DNA of 59,962 nt from Pseudomonadota bacterium (lineage in GTDB: Bacteria; Pseudomonadota; Gammaproteobacteria; Burkholderiales; JAKAFK01), in NCBI GenBank assembly GCA_021817985.1, contig JAKAFK010000007.1, forward strand, positions 1 through 59,962. Direction: 5' to 3'. The position numbers and the translations under genes were made by a program. Below the pieces are notes generated by a model. The model did not search any database and was not told the origin of the DNA. It worked only from the letters and a program-made list of their open reading frames with translations. Below, in pieces: positions 10,382 through 19,967 of the stretch. Each line of letters begins with the position of its first letter. Within the stretch, counting starts at the first letter, position 1.

Positions 10382-10465
10382 AGAATCGATCCTCTGTTGC
10401 CAAGGCATAGGCCACACTCCCATGCGCCCAGGCAAAATAACGCGACTTGCGATAAACTGGCATGC

Positions 10466-11362
10466 ATGCGGCGATTACTGATCATCGGCCTGGGCGATGT
10501 CGCGGCTCGCGCCTTGGCCCAGCTTCGAGCCAGCTACCGCGTCTACGCCTTGACCCATCGTCCCGAGGCGATGCGGGGCCTGCGTGCGCTCGGCGTGCGC
10601 CCCCTGCTCGGCAACCTGGATGATCCCATGAGCCTCAAGAGGCTCGCGGGACTCGCCCATGCGGTCCTCTACTCGGCCCCCCCGCCGGGCCAGGGCACCC
10701 ACGACCCACGCACACGAAACCTGCTCGCCGCGTTGAGTAAAGCGCAAATTCTACCACAAGCCCTCGTCTATATCAGCACGAGCGGGGTCTATGGCGACTG
10801 CCATGGCGAGTGGGTCGCGGAGACGCGGCCCATCGCGCCGCAGAACGCCCGCGCGCGGCGCAGGGCCGACGCGGAAGCGCGTCTGCGCGGCTGGGGCCGG
10901 GCGAACGGGGTTCGCGTGTCCATCCTGCGCGCGCCCGGCATCTACAGCCGCGATCGCCTCCCCATCGCCCGCCTGACCCAGGCCACGCCCGCCCTTCGCG
11001 CCGCCGAGGATCCCTACACCAACCACATCCATGCCGACGACCTTGCGCGCGCGGCGATCGCGGCCCTGGCGCGCGGCCGCCCGGGGCGCGTCTACAACGT
11101 GGCGGACGATTCCGGCCTGCGCATGGGGGAGTATTTCGACCTGATCGCCGACGCCTGCGGCCTTCCACGCCCCCCGCGCATCAGCCGGGCAGAGGCGCTG
11201 CAACGCCTCCCGGAGACGCAACTGTCGTTCATGCGCGAATCGCGGCGGCTGTCGAATGCCCGCATGAAGCGCGAACTCAAGCTCAGGCTGCGCCACCCCA
11301 CGGTCGCGGCCTGCATGGGAGATCCCTACCATGGGCGTATCGCTCACGACGCAGTACAATGA
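10466..11362 (+). CDS. NAD(P)-dependent epimerase/SDR-family protein (YeeZ-like)
   Basis: Extended-SDR fold, 298 residues. The N-terminal dinucleotide-binding strand is MRRLLIIGLGDVAARALAQL, where GLGDVA replaces the usual GxxGxxG. The catalytic STSGVYG motif and an NHIHADDLARA segment typical of YeeZ-like epimerases follow. The substrate is unknown. The overlapping ATG at 10462 is in another frame; 10466 fits the conserved N-terminus. cutA follows 8 bp after the stop. Confidence 0.75.
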   Translation: MRRLLIIGLGDVAARALAQLRASYRVYALTHRPEAMRGLRALGVRPLLGNLDDPMSLKRLAGLAHAVLYSAPPPGQGTHDPRTRNLLAALSKAQILPQALVYISTSGVYGDCHGEWVAETRPIAPQNARARRRADAEARLRGWGRANGVRVSILRAPGIYSRDRLPIARLTQATPALRAAEDPYTNHIHADDLARAAIAALARGRPGRVYNVADDSGLRMGEYFDLIADACGLPRPPRISRAEALQRLPETQLSFMRESRRLSNARMKRELKLRLRHPTVAACMGDPYHGRIAHDAVQ

Positions 11363-11370
11363 GGCGGCCC

Positions 11371-11706
11371 ATGGATACGATTCTGATCGCAACCCATCTG
11401 CCTGACCGGGCCCTGGCCCTGAAGTTGGCAACGACGCTCGTCAAGGAGCGCCTGGCCGCCTGCGTCAATGTGGGCGCGCCCTCTACGTCCGTCTATCGCT
11501 GGGAAGGCGCCGTCGAAACGGCGGAGGAAATCCCCGTCTCCATCAAGACGACGAAGGCCCGCTATGCGGAGGTCGAGGCGCGCGTGTTGGCCCTGCATCC
11601 CTACGAACTTCCCGAACTCGTCGTTGTCGGAATCGAGGGCGGCCTGGGCCCCTACCTCGCATGGATCGGCGCCGAGACAGCGCCAGCCACGCCGGGTCCG
11701 ACGTGA
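11371..11706 (+). CDS. cutA: Divalent-cation tolerance protein CutA
   Basis: Small trimeric, ferredoxin-like-fold protein of 111 residues, linked genetically to copper and divalent-metal tolerance. The sequence shows ERLAACVNVG, YRWEGAVETAEE and HPYELPELVVV, all CutA1 hallmarks. It lies immediately upstream of dsbD. The cutA-dsbD pairing is known from enterobacteria, where dsbD was first found as cutA2. The start is ATG at 11371. Confidence 0.92.
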   Translation: MDTILIATHLPDRALALKLATTLVKERLAACVNVGAPSTSVYRWEGAVETAEEIPVSIKTTKARYAEVEARVLALHPYELPELVVVGIEGGLGPYLAWIGAETAPATPGPT

Positions 11707-11731
11707 ACATCAACAGCCGCAGGACTGCCGC

Positions 11732-13948
11732 ATGCGTTTTTGCCTGACGATTCTCCTTTTCGCCGCCGCCTCGCTGGCCGCCATAGGCGTTCGTGCCGAT
11801 CCGCTCCCCCCAAACGTGGCCTTCCGCTTCAGTGCGACGCCGGTCGACAGCCACGACATTGCCGTGCGTTACGTCATCGCCCCCGGCTACTATCTCTATC
11901 GGAGCAAATTCCGATTCTCCGTGAAGGGGCAGGGCCGGCTGCAGGCGGCACGCTATCCCGCCGGAACGATCAAGCAGGATCCCTTCTTTGGGCGCGAAGA
12001 GATCTACCGCAACGGCGTGCGCATCGTGCTGCCGATCGCCGACGCCGCCGGGCCGCTCACGCTCACCGCCGTGGCACAAGGCTGCGCCGACATCGGGCAG
12101 GGGGTCTGCTATCCGCCGATGACCCATGTGGTCACCCTCCGGCTGCCCGCGCCGCCAACCGTGGCCCAAAGCGCGTCCGTCGCCTGGCTCGCCCCCCGGC
12201 CCCCGGGCGCCGACGCGGCCGCAGGCTTTCTGCCGCCGAATGCCGCCTTCGGCCTGACCGTGCAAGCGGCATCGCCCAACGACGTGATTGCGCGGTTTAG
12301 TCCCGCAAGCCACTATTATCTGTATCGCGACCGCATCCATTTCTCGACTTCGGATCCCGGCGTTTCGATCGCGAAGGTCGCCTTCCCTCCCGCCGAGTTC
12401 GAGGACCTGCCGTCTTTCGGCAAGGTGGCGATCTACCGCGGCCCCTTCCAGGCGAACATTGCGCTCCATCGCCGCGCATCCGCCGGCACGGTCGTCCTGA
12501 ACGCCGTTTACCAGGGCTGCTCGGAGCGGGGGGTGTGCTATCCGCCCATACACCGCACGTTCAACATTCGGCTCGAAGGTCCTCCCTCTGCTGTCCCGGC
12601 AACCTTCGCGGCACCGGTCCCGCAGTCCGGCGGCGCGACGCCCTCGCAGCCGCTGGGCATCGATCACCTGTTGAAAGGCGGCCATTACTGGCTCGCGCTC
12701 GGGTTCTTCTTCGGCGCGGGACTCCTGCTCTCGTTCACCCCGTGCGTGTTCCCCATGATCCCCATCCTCTCGGGCATCATCGTCGGGCAAGGGAGCCACA
12801 TCAACAAGCGGCGGGGGTTCATCCTCTCCGGAGCCTATGTCCTGGGGGTCGCGCTCACCTATGCCGGAGCCGGGGTCGCGGCGGGGCTGTCGGGCAACCT
12901 CATTTCCAATGCCTTGCAAAATCCCTGGGCGCTCGGTACCTTCGCGCTGATCTTCGTGCTGCTGGCCTTCTCGATGTTCGGGTTCTACGAGTTGCAGCTG
13001 CCCAACTTCCTGCAAAGCAGGCTTTCGGATGCGAGCAATCGGCTCAAGGGCGGCAACCTCGCGGGCGTGTTCGTGATGGGCATGCTCTCGGCTTTGATCA
13101 TCGGGCCGTGCGTCGCCGCTCCCCTGGCCGGTGCCCTCCTCTACATCGGGCAGACCCACGATGTCTGGCTGGGCGGCTCGGCGCTCTTCACCATGGCGCT
13201 CGGCATGGGGGTTCCGCTGATGGCCGTGGGCGTGTCCGCGGGCGCCCTGCTGCCGCGCGCCGGCGGCTGGATGAACGCGGTCAAGGGCTTCTTCGGGATC
13301 CTCTTGCTCGGGGTGGCCATCTGGATCGTCACGCCGGTCGTGCCAGCGATCGCCTCGATGGTGGCATGGGCGATGCTCCTCATCATCTCGGCCATGTATC
13401 TGAAGGCGATCGATCCGCTGCCGCCGCACGCCAAGGGCGCGGCGCGTTTCTGGAAGGGCGTCGGGCTCATCGCCCTGATCGCCGGCGTCTCCATCCTGAT
13501 CGGCGCGCTCAGCGGCAGCCGCGACCCCCTGCAACCGCTCACCGGGCTGCGCGCGAGCCGCGCACAGCCGGGGCGCGCGCGCGCTCCCGCCGATCTCACC
13601 TTCACGCCGATCACTGGTCCCGCCGACCTCGCTCGGGTGCTGAAATCCGCGGCCGGACGCAACGTCATGCTGGATTTCTATGCCGACTGGTGCGTCTCGT
13701 GCAAGGAACTGGACGCCGAGACCTTCGCCGATCCGCGCGTACGCGAAGCGCTTGGGCACGTCAAGCTGCTGCGAGTCGACGTGACGGACAACACCCCGAA
13801 CGAGCGTGCCCTGCTGGCCCAGTTCGGACTGTACGGTCCGCCCGGGATTGTGTTTTTCGGCAAGCACGGGAAACCCCTGGCCTCCCCGGTGGTGGGTTTC
13901 ACGTCCCCGGACCAGTTTCTTCGCATCCTCGCGCACACCGTCGGCTGA
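11732..13948 (+). CDS. dsbD: Thiol:disulfide interchange protein DsbD with duplicated N-terminal domain
   Basis: Inner-membrane reductase that carries electrons from cytoplasmic thioredoxin to periplasmic thiol proteins. The 738 residues comprise a signal peptide (1-22), then two tandem nDsbD-type domains. The first has GYYLYRSKF and QGCADIGQGVCYPP (C118/C126). The second has HYYLYRDRI and QGCSERGVCYPP (C263/C269). The eight-helix transporter domain has C338 in FTPCVFP and C460 in IIGPCVAAP. The C-terminal thioredoxin-like domain has DWCVSCK (C654/C657). E. coli DsbD (about 565 residues) has only one nDsbD domain. The ATG at 11732 begins a clear signal peptide. Confidence 0.93.
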   Translation: MRFCLTILLFAAASLAAIGVRADPLPPNVAFRFSATPVDSHDIAVRYVIAPGYYLYRSKFRFSVKGQGRLQAARYPAGTIKQDPFFGREEIYRNGVRIVLPIADAAGPLTLTAVAQGCADIGQGVCYPPMTHVVTLRLPAPPTVAQSASVAWLAPRPPGADAAAGFLPPNAAFGLTVQAASPNDVIARFSPASHYYLYRDRIHFSTSDPGVSIAKVAFPPAEFEDLPSFGKVAIYRGPFQANIALHRRASAGTVVLNAVYQGCSERGVCYPPIHRTFNIRLEGPPSAVPATFAAPVPQSGGATPSQPLGIDHLLKGGHYWLALGFFFGAGLLLSFTPCVFPMIPILSGIIVGQGSHINKRRGFILSGAYVLGVALTYAGAGVAAGLSGNLISNALQNPWALGTFALIFVLLAFSMFGFYELQLPNFLQSRLSDASNRLKGGNLAGVFVMGMLSALIIGPCVAAPLAGALLYIGQTHDVWLGGSALFTMALGMGVPLMAVGVSAGALLPRAGGWMNAVKGFFGILLLGVAIWIVTPVVPAIASMVAWAMLLIISAMYLKAIDPLPPHAKGAARFWKGVGLIALIAGVSILIGALSGSRDPLQPLTGLRASRAQPGRARAPADLTFTPITGPADLARVLKSAAGRNVMLDFYADWCVSCKELDAETFADPRVREALGHVKLLRVDVTDNTPNERALLAQFGLYGPPGIVFFGKHGKPLASPVVGFTSPDQFLRILAHTVG

Positions 13949-14124
13949 GTCGGTCGGCGCCCATCGCCATCCTGCCTTCCTTCAGCCGTCTTGCCATGAC
14001 TTTCATGCCTCGCGAAGGCGCGCACGCGCATGGGCAATTTCTGACAAAATCGGCAAAAGACTAGACAATATGCCCCAACTTGCGGCAAACTTGCAGGCCT
14101 TGAACGTCGCCTTGCAAGGTCCAT

Positions 14125-14640
14125 GTGAATACCAAAGTGACGCGCCGCGGCGCTTCGGCCTCCGGGGCGAAGCGGGGTTCGGCCGGCGTGCCGGCCAAGA
14201 AGATCCTGGTGCTGCACGGCCCGAATCTCAACTTGCTCGGCACCCGGGAACCCGCCCATTACGGCACCGATACCCTTGACGACATCGCCCAGCGTCTGAC
14301 CGCGTACGGCACCCAGGCCCAGGCGGTGGTCGAGAATTTTCAGAGCAATTCCGAATCCGACCTCATCGAACGGATTCATGCCGCCGGGCGGACTGGCGTT
14401 TCGTTCATCATCATCAACCCCGCCGCCTACACGCATACGAGCATCGCCCTGAGGGACGCGCTCGCGGCGGTCGCCATTCCCTTCGTGGAAGTGCATCTGT
14501 CCAATGTCTTCGCGCGCGAACCCTTCCGTCATCACTCCTATTTCTCCGACCTTGCCGTGGGTGTCATCAGCGGCCTGGGAGCCAAGGGCTATGAAGCCGC
14601 GCTGAACTTTGCACTCCACCATATCGCGCTGAAAGGCTAA
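14125..14640 (+). CDS. aroQ: Type II 3-dehydroquinate dehydratase
   Basis: Shikimate-pathway enzyme, dodecameric and cytosolic. The 171 residues include [16 protein letters not shown] (Asn and the catalytic Tyr loop before YG), the [16 protein letters not shown] block and the His in [20 protein letters not shown]. Usual length is about 145. The extra 22-25 residues at the N-terminus (from GTG 14125) are Arg/Gly/Ala-rich, and the true start may be the in-frame GTG at 14188, just before the first strand. accB begins 2 bp after the stop. Confidence 0.92.
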   Translation: MNTKVTRRGASASGAKRGSAGVPAKKILVLHGPNLNLLGTREPAHYGTDTLDDIAQRLTAYGTQAQAVVENFQSNSESDLIERIHAAGRTGVSFIIINPAAYTHTSIALRDALAAVAIPFVEVHLSNVFAREPFRHHSYFSDLAVGVISGLGAKGYEAALNFALHHIALKG

Positions 14641-14642
14641 TT

Positions 14643-15095
14643 ATGGATTTGCGAAAACTGAAAAAACTCATTGATTTGGTTGAAGAGTCCGGCATCGCCG
14701 AACTGGAGATCACGGAAGGCGAGGAGAGGGTTCGCATCACCCGCGCCCACCAGAACATGCCGCACCCCACCTATTTCGCGCCCGCGCCCGCCCCTGCGGT
14801 CCCCGCGCCGACACCGGCTCCGAGCGCCGCGCCGGCCGCCGCGGAGCCGGCGATCCCTGAAGGGCACGTCGTACGCTCCCCCATGGTCGGCACCTTCTAC
14901 CGCGCCCCGACGCCCGGGGGCAAGGCGTTTGTCGACGTCGGACAGAGCGTGAGCTCGGGCGACACCTTGTGCATCATCGAGGCGATGAAGCTGCTCAACG
15001 AGATTGAGGCTGACCAAGCCGGCGTCATCAAGGCGGTGCTGGTCGAGAATGGGCAGCCGGTCGAGTATGGCGAACCCTTGTTCGTCATCGGCTGA
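14643..15095 (+). CDS. accB: Biotin carboxyl carrier protein of acetyl-CoA carboxylase
   Basis: Carrier subunit of acetyl-CoA carboxylase, the first committed step of fatty-acid synthesis. The 150 residues have the N-terminal [18 protein letters not shown] helix, a Pro/Ala-rich linker (about 45-75) and the biotinyl domain with the biotinylated Lys in EAMKLLNEI. It lies between aroQ (2 bp) and accC (71 bp). The aroQ-accB-accC-prmA order is standard in gammaproteobacteria. Confidence 0.95.
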   Translation: MDLRKLKKLIDLVEESGIAELEITEGEERVRITRAHQNMPHPTYFAPAPAPAVPAPTPAPSAAPAAAEPAIPEGHVVRSPMVGTFYRAPTPGGKAFVDVGQSVSSGDTLCIIEAMKLLNEIEADQAGVIKAVLVENGQPVEYGEPLFVIG

Positions 15096-15166
15096 TCCCT
15101 TGACATTCCTGCCGCCGCCCCACGCCCTCGACATGCGAGGGGGCCTACCCTTCGAAGGTTTAAGCT

Positions 15167-16522
15167 ATGTTTGAAAAAGTCCTGATTGCCAACCGGGGCG
15201 AGATCGCGCTGCGCATCCAGCGCGCCTGCCGCGAGCTGGGCATTAAGACGGTGGCCGTGCATTCTACCGCCGATGCGGAGGCCAAGTACGTCAAGCTGTC
15301 GGACGAGTCGGTGTGCATCGGACCGCCCCCTTCCAATCAGAGCTATCTCAATGTGCCGGCCATCATCAGTGCGGCCGAGGTCACCGATGCGGAGGCGATT
15401 CATCCGGGGTACGGATTTCTTTCGGAGAATGCCGACTTCGCCGAGCGGGTGGAACAAAGCGGCTTCGTCTTCATCGGTCCCAGAGCCGAGACGATTCGGC
15501 TGATGGGCGACAAGGTGAGCGCCAAGGCCGCCATGAAGGCGGCGGGCGTCCCGTGCGTGCCCGGGTCGGAGGGTGCGTTGCCGGAAGCGCCGGAGGAGAT
15601 TTTGCGGATCGCCAACGAGGTGGGCTTTCCGGTGATCATCAAGGCGGCCGGCGGCGGGGGCGGGCGCGGGATGCGGGTCGTCCATACCGAAGCGGCACTC
15701 CTCAATGCGGTCAGCCTGACGCAGGCGGAGGCGGAAAGCGCCTTCGGAAATCCCCAGGTTTACCTGGAAAAGTATCTGGAGAACCCTCGTCACATCGAGA
15801 TCCAGGTATTGGCCGACGAACATCGCAACGCCATCTTCTTGGGCGAACGCGACTGCTCGATGCAAAGGCGCCACCAGAAGATCCTGGAGGAAGCGCCGGC
15901 GCCCGGGCTGGCCATCAAGATCCGCGACAAGATCGGCCTGCGTTGCGCCGAGGCTTGCCGCCAAATCGGCTACCGCGGCGCGGGGACCTTCGAGTTCCTG
16001 TACGAGAACGGCGAATTCTACTTCATCGAAATGAACACCCGGGTCCAGGTCGAGCACGCGATCACCGAAGAAATCACCGGGGTCGACATCGTGCAGGAGC
16101 AGCTGCGCATCGCAGCCGGAGAAAAGCTGCGGCTTCGCCAAAAGGACATCGTCGTCCGGGGCCATGCCATCGAATGCCGCATCAACGCCGAGAACGCGTA
16201 CAGCTTCGTGCCCTCGCCGGGCCGCATCACGCAGTACCATACGCCCGGCGGCCCGGGCATCCGGGTCGATTCGCATGTCTACCACAACTATCTCGTGCCG
16301 CCGCACTATGATTCAATGATCGGCAAGCTGATCGCGGTCGGCGACAGCCGCGAGCAAGCCATTGCCCGCATGAAGATCGCGTTGAGCGAGATGGTGGTCG
16401 AGGGCATTCAGACCAACATCGCGCTCCACCAGGACCTCATGAACGATGCGGCGTTCCTGCAAGGCGGAACCAGTATCCACTATCTCGAGCAAAAGCTCGC
16501 CGCGCTCAAGAAATCGGAGTAA
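15167..16522 (+). CDS. accC: Biotin carboxylase subunit of acetyl-CoA carboxylase
   Basis: ATP-dependent carboxylation of AccB-bound biotin. The 451-residue length fits the family. [20 protein letters not shown] begins the biotin-carboxylase N-domain; the ATP-grasp Gly-rich loop [12 protein letters not shown] is intact. [20 protein letters not shown] and [18 protein letters not shown] hold the metal and bicarbonate/biotin site residues. It is cotranscribed with accB by position. Confidence 0.96.
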   Translation: MFEKVLIANRGEIALRIQRACRELGIKTVAVHSTADAEAKYVKLSDESVCIGPPPSNQSYLNVPAIISAAEVTDAEAIHPGYGFLSENADFAERVEQSGFVFIGPRAETIRLMGDKVSAKAAMKAAGVPCVPGSEGALPEAPEEILRIANEVGFPVIIKAAGGGGGRGMRVVHTEAALLNAVSLTQAEAESAFGNPQVYLEKYLENPRHIEIQVLADEHRNAIFLGERDCSMQRRHQKILEEAPAPGLAIKIRDKIGLRCAEACRQIGYRGAGTFEFLYENGEFYFIEMNTRVQVEHAITEEITGVDIVQEQLRIAAGEKLRLRQKDIVVRGHAIECRINAENAYSFVPSPGRITQYHTPGGPGIRVDSHVYHNYLVPPHYDSMIGKLIAVGDSREQAIARMKIALSEMVVEGIQTNIALHQDLMNDAAFLQGGTSIHYLEQKLAALKKSE

Positions 16523-16559
16523 GGCGCGCGTTTGCCCTGAAGTCGCAGGCCATCGGACC

Positions 16560-17465
16560 ATGGCGTGGCAGTCACTCAAGATCACAGTCGGCCGCAAGGA
16601 CGCGGAGCGCCTGAGCGAGCTCCTGGCGGACCTGGGCGCGCTGGCCGTCAGCATTGAAGATGCGCAGGCCGGCACCCGGTTCGAGCAACCCATCTTCGGC
16701 GAGCCTTCCGAGCCGGAAGAGGGGCTGTGGGCGCAATGCGTCGTGGACGCCCTATTGCCGGAAACGGCTGACGCGCAGGCGCTTCTCGCGGCGGCCCGTG
16801 CGCAGCCCATCGAAGGCATCGGCGCCTACTCGATCGAAACGGTGGACGACGAGGACTGGGTGCGCCTCACGCAGTCGCAGTTCGACCCCATCCGCATTTC
16901 CGAGCGGATGTGGATCGTCCCGAGCTGGCATGCCCCGGTCAGCGCCGACGCGGTCAATCTCATGCTCGACCCGGGACTGGCCTTCGGTACCGGCAGCCAT
17001 CCGACCACCCGCATGTGTTTGCAGTGGCTCGATCGTCACCTGCACGCGGGGGAAGCCCTTCTCGATTATGGCTGCGGCTCCGGCATACTTGCGATCGCGG
17101 CCGCCAAACTCGGGGCCGCACCGGTCCTCGGGGTGGACATCGACCCGCAGGCCGTGGCGGCAAGCCGCACCAACGCGCTGCGAAACGAAGTCGACGCCGA
17201 GTTTTGGCGGGCCGACGAGGCGCCGGCCTTCGTCGCCGACGTCACGATCGCCAATATCTTGACCAACCCTCTCAAGATCCTGGCGCCGGTGCTCGCCGGA
17301 TCCGTCCGCCCGGGCGGCCGCCTTGTGCTGACGGGCATCCTGGCCGCGCAGGCCGGCGACGTCGTCGAGGCCTATTCGGCATGGCTGCCGCTCGAACGCG
17401 CGGCGGAGGCGGAGGGGTGGGTGCTGCTGGCGGGAACGAAAGGGGAAACGGGACGACGCCCATGA
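16560..17465 (+). CDS. prmA: Ribosomal protein L11 methyltransferase
   Basis: SAM-dependent trimethylation of ribosomal protein L11. The 301 residues have the small N-terminal L11-recognition domain and a C-terminal class-I methyltransferase domain with LDPGLAFGTGSHPTTRMCLQ, DYGCGSGILAIAAAKLGA and the NILTNPL motif (IANILxxPL in the family). The start ATG at 16560 lies 37 bp after accC. The stop overlaps the next start (ATGA at 17462). Confidence 0.94.
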   Translation: MAWQSLKITVGRKDAERLSELLADLGALAVSIEDAQAGTRFEQPIFGEPSEPEEGLWAQCVVDALLPETADAQALLAAARAQPIEGIGAYSIETVDDEDWVRLTQSQFDPIRISERMWIVPSWHAPVSADAVNLMLDPGLAFGTGSHPTTRMCLQWLDRHLHAGEALLDYGCGSGILAIAAAKLGAAPVLGVDIDPQAVAASRTNALRNEVDAEFWRADEAPAFVADVTIANILTNPLKILAPVLAGSVRPGGRLVLTGILAAQAGDVVEAYSAWLPLERAAEAEGWVLLAGTKGETGRRP

Positions 17466-18559
17466 GCACGGTAACCACCTGCCCGCACTGCCGGACGGTC
17501 TTCCGGATCACGCTGGAACAATTGAGCGCGCGCCAGGGCGATGTCCGCTGCGGGCACTGCGCGCAGGTCTTCAACGCCTTCGATGCACTGCTCACCCAAA
17601 CGGCGCCCGAACCTCAAACCCGCGTCGAAGCGCAGCCGCAACCGGCGCCCCAGCCCAGTGCGCCACCGGAGCCTCCGGCCCCCGCCGAAGCGCCGGCGGC
17701 TCCGATCGAGGAGGCGGCGGCCGAAGAAATAGACTGGCCGGAACTTCCCTCACCAGGGGATGCGCCGCAGGCCGATCTGCCCCCCGCCCCCGTCGTCGAG
17801 TCCGAAATCGTCCTTGCGCCGGCCGCGGAGGCCCTCGGGGAGACAGCGGCAGAAACGGCGATCGAGCCGGAGGCACTGCGGCCGAGCCCGGTGTTCGATG
17901 CGTGGCCGCCCCCCGACACGATCGTGCTGGAACCGGTGGCGCCTGAGCACGCACCGGTCGATGAGTTGCCGCCATCCGATGTCATCCTGCTGGCCCCGCT
18001 GGCGCCGGACCACGACAGCCCCCCCGAGAGCGCGGAAGCGGAGGAACCGCCTTCGCGCCTGCGCCGCGCACGCGCGCGAAAAGGCATCCCGGGCTGGGTG
18101 TTCGCCCTGGGAAGCGTCGTCGCGGCGCTCGTGCTCGCCGGGCAGCTCGCGTACGTCTACCGGGTCGCCCTCGCTGCGCGGCTGCCTGCCATGAAGCCGG
18201 CATTGGCCGCAGGCTGCGCGCTGCTGGGCTGCAGCGTTCCACTGCCGCACGACATCAACTTCATCAGCATCGATTCGTATGAAATGACGGCGCAGCCCGA
18301 CCAGCCGGCCGTCGTCGTGCTCCGCGCGGCCTTGAGAAACGCGGCGCCATACCGGGAGGCATTTCCCATGCTGGAGCTCACCCTCACCAACGATGCGAAC
18401 CAAGTCCTGGCCCGCCGGATTCTGCGGCCCGTGGATTATGCGCCGCCCGGCACGAACATCGCCCAGGGCATCGCCGGCCATGACGTGGTTTCCGTCACGC
18501 GCTACTTGAGCATCGCAGGGCTGAACGCCAGCGGCTACACCCTCTACCCTTTCTACTGA
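17462..18559 (+). CDS. Zinc-ribbon DUF3426 membrane protein
   Basis: A 365-residue protein starting with an MJ0042-type zinc finger (CPHC at about residues 7-10 and CGHC at 31-34). It continues with a long Pro/Ala/Glu-rich linker (about 50-200), one membrane helix (about 215-235, [21 protein letters not shown]) and a DUF3426 domain. It is commonly found directly after prmA in gamma- and betaproteobacteria. The role is unknown; the layout suggests a cytoplasmic zinc ribbon tethered to an external beta domain. It overlaps prmA by 4 bp and is convergent with xthA, sharing 7 bp (18553-18559). Confidence 0.82.
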   Translation: MSTVTTCPHCRTVFRITLEQLSARQGDVRCGHCAQVFNAFDALLTQTAPEPQTRVEAQPQPAPQPSAPPEPPAPAEAPAAPIEEAAAEEIDWPELPSPGDAPQADLPPAPVVESEIVLAPAAEALGETAAETAIEPEALRPSPVFDAWPPPDTIVLEPVAPEHAPVDELPPSDVILLAPLAPDHDSPPESAEAEEPPSRLRRARARKGIPGWVFALGSVVAALVLAGQLAYVYRVALAARLPAMKPALAAGCALLGCSVPLPHDINFISIDSYEMTAQPDQPAVVVLRAALRNAAPYREAFPMLELTLTNDANQVLARRILRPVDYAPPGTNIAQGIAGHDVVSVTRYLSIAGLNASGYTLYPFY

Positions 18560-19332
18560 GCGTGGGCGTCGATTTCGGCCACCACGGGCGCGTGGTCCGA
18601 GGGCCGCTCGAGCGCGCGCAGGCTCCGCTCGATCCCGCAGGCGCGCACGCCTGGCGCCAGCGCCTGACTCACCAGAATATGGTCGATGCGTAGCCCCCTG
18701 TTGCGACGAAACGCATTCATGCGGTAATCCCACCAGCTGAAGGTCTGGTCCGGCTGGTCGAACAGCCGGAACGCATCCTGCAGGCCGATCCCCAGCAGCC
18801 GCGAGAACGCCTCGCGCTCCGCCGGGCTGAAGAGGATGTGCCCTTCCCACAGGACGGGGTCGTGAACGTCCCGTGGCTCCGGGGCGACGTTGAAGTCGCC
18901 GACCACGACGAGCCGGGGATTGCGCGCAAGCTCGCGGGCAAGCCAGATACGCAGCGCCTCGAGCCATCGCAGCTTATAGGCGAAGGCCTCTGACCCCACG
19001 GCCTGGCCGTTCGGCACGTAGCAGCCCACCACCCGCACGCCGCCGACCGTCGCGCCGACGAGGCGCTTTTGGTCGTCCGAGAATGCGGGAATGCCCGCCA
19101 CCGCGTCCGTGATGGGCGTTCTCGCCAGCAACGCCACGCCGTTATAGGTCTTCTGGCCGCTCGCCAGGACATGGGGATAGCCGGCATCACGGATTTCCCG
19201 GAGAGGGAAGCGCGCATCCTCAAGCTTCGTCTCCTGAAGGCAGACGACGTCTGGCGCGGCCGTGGCCAGCCAATCGAGGAGGTGCGGCAGCCGCACCGCC
19301 AACGAGTTCACGTTCCAGGTAGCGATTTTCAT
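18553..19332 (-). CDS. xthA: Exodeoxyribonuclease III
   Basis: AP endonuclease and 3'-5' exonuclease of base-excision repair. The 259 residues contain [30 protein letters not shown] (metal-binding Glu), [35 protein letters not shown] and the C-terminal catalytic His in RPSDHAPV. The start at 19332 is placed at the universally conserved MKIATWN. The 3' end overlaps the convergent DUF3426 gene by 7 bp. Confidence 0.94.
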   Translation of the reverse strand: MKIATWNVNSLAVRLPHLLDWLATAAPDVVCLQETKLEDARFPLREIRDAGYPHVLASGQKTYNGVALLARTPITDAVAGIPAFSDDQKRLVGATVGGVRVVGCYVPNGQAVGSEAFAYKLRWLEALRIWLARELARNPRLVVVGDFNVAPEPRDVHDPVLWEGHILFSPAEREAFSRLLGIGLQDAFRLFDQPDQTFSWWDYRMNAFRRNRGLRIDHILVSQALAPGVRACGIERSLRALERPSDHAPVVAEIDAHAQ

Positions 19333-19414
19333 GCTCAGGGCCACCCGCCACCTTATCTTAAATCGATCGCGTCGGGCGGCATGCCCCGTCCCTCAAACGT
19401 CGGGGCTCGCGCAC

Positions 19415-19451
19415 TTCTCCCGCCGCAGGTGACCTGACTGCGGCCGGAGAA
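19415..19451 (-). terminator. Hairpin downstream of the small lipoprotein gene
   Basis: TTCTCC-CG-CCGCAG, a 9-nt loop, then CTGCGG-CC-GGAGAA form a long GC-rich stem with one internal mismatch. It lies 50 bp 3' of the lipoprotein stop on the minus strand and before xthA. There is no clear U-run, so it could be a terminator or an mRNA-stabilising hairpin. Confidence 0.45.
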
Positions 19452-19500
19452 TGCGAAGGCCGGTGTTGCAGTGATCCTGCGAAGCCGCCGGAAGGCGACG

Positions 19501-19632
19501 CTAGTTCCCGGTTCCGGGCTGGTAGCCCCAGTCGGGATTCGGTTTCGTGGGAATATTGCTTCCGGCGCTGGCGCAGGCACCCAGCGATGCCACGACGCTA
19601 GCCAGCACAATGATTGCCAACAGTTTCTTCAT
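19501..19632 (-). CDS. Small lipoprotein, 43 residues
   Basis: A short open frame encoding MKKLLAIIVLASVVAS, then the lipobox LGAC at residues 17-20 and a 23-residue tail ending WGYQPGTGN. This is a textbook type II signal peptide with two lysines, a hydrophobic core and a lipobox cysteine. The mature peptide would be an approximately 24-residue lipid-anchored peptide. The ATG is preceded by AAAGGAGATAGGC, a strong ribosome-binding site. Entericidin-like peptides have this general form, but I see no specific match. An AT-rich promoter-like stretch lies just upstream (19655-19690). Confidence 0.72.
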   Translation of the reverse strand: MKKLLAIIVLASVVASLGACASAGSNIPTKPNPDWGYQPGTGN

Positions 19633-19967
19633 GCCTATCTCCTTTACGACATGTGGTAGTAATTTATAATTAAACTATCTACTAATATAGATGGGCGTGC
19701 CCCGCCCAATCTATCGGAAAGACCCGAGGGGCTACCGCTGAGCCCTTCGACCATCGGACGCATGTTGTGACCACCCTGCTTCGTCGAGACGGCCTCCCGA
19801 CGCGCCCGAACGATTGGACAGTGCACGCTCGCGTGCGTTCCCCCAACAGCGGGCGGGGTCAGCCAAGGCGCCGCGCGACGGGGAGCTGCAATCTAACGGT
19901 CATCAAATGGACCGAAAATACCTCCGCAGCCAAGACCGCGAAGCCCCCTTAATCATCCTCGTATCCT
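19633..19967. other. Intergenic region with an AT-rich island
   Basis: A 335-bp spacer between the divergent lipoprotein and glycosyltransferase genes. Positions about 19655-19690 are strikingly AT-rich for this genome and include TAATT-TAT-AATTA and several TATA-like hexamers. They probably hold the lipoprotein promoter. The remainder shows nothing I can name. Confidence 0.5.

Noticed and set aside
11543..13936. 797-codon minus-strand frame opposite dsbD
   Set aside because: It is antisense to dsbD, which has all catalytic cysteines. The composition (Arg, Glu, Gly, His) is that of a mirror frame.
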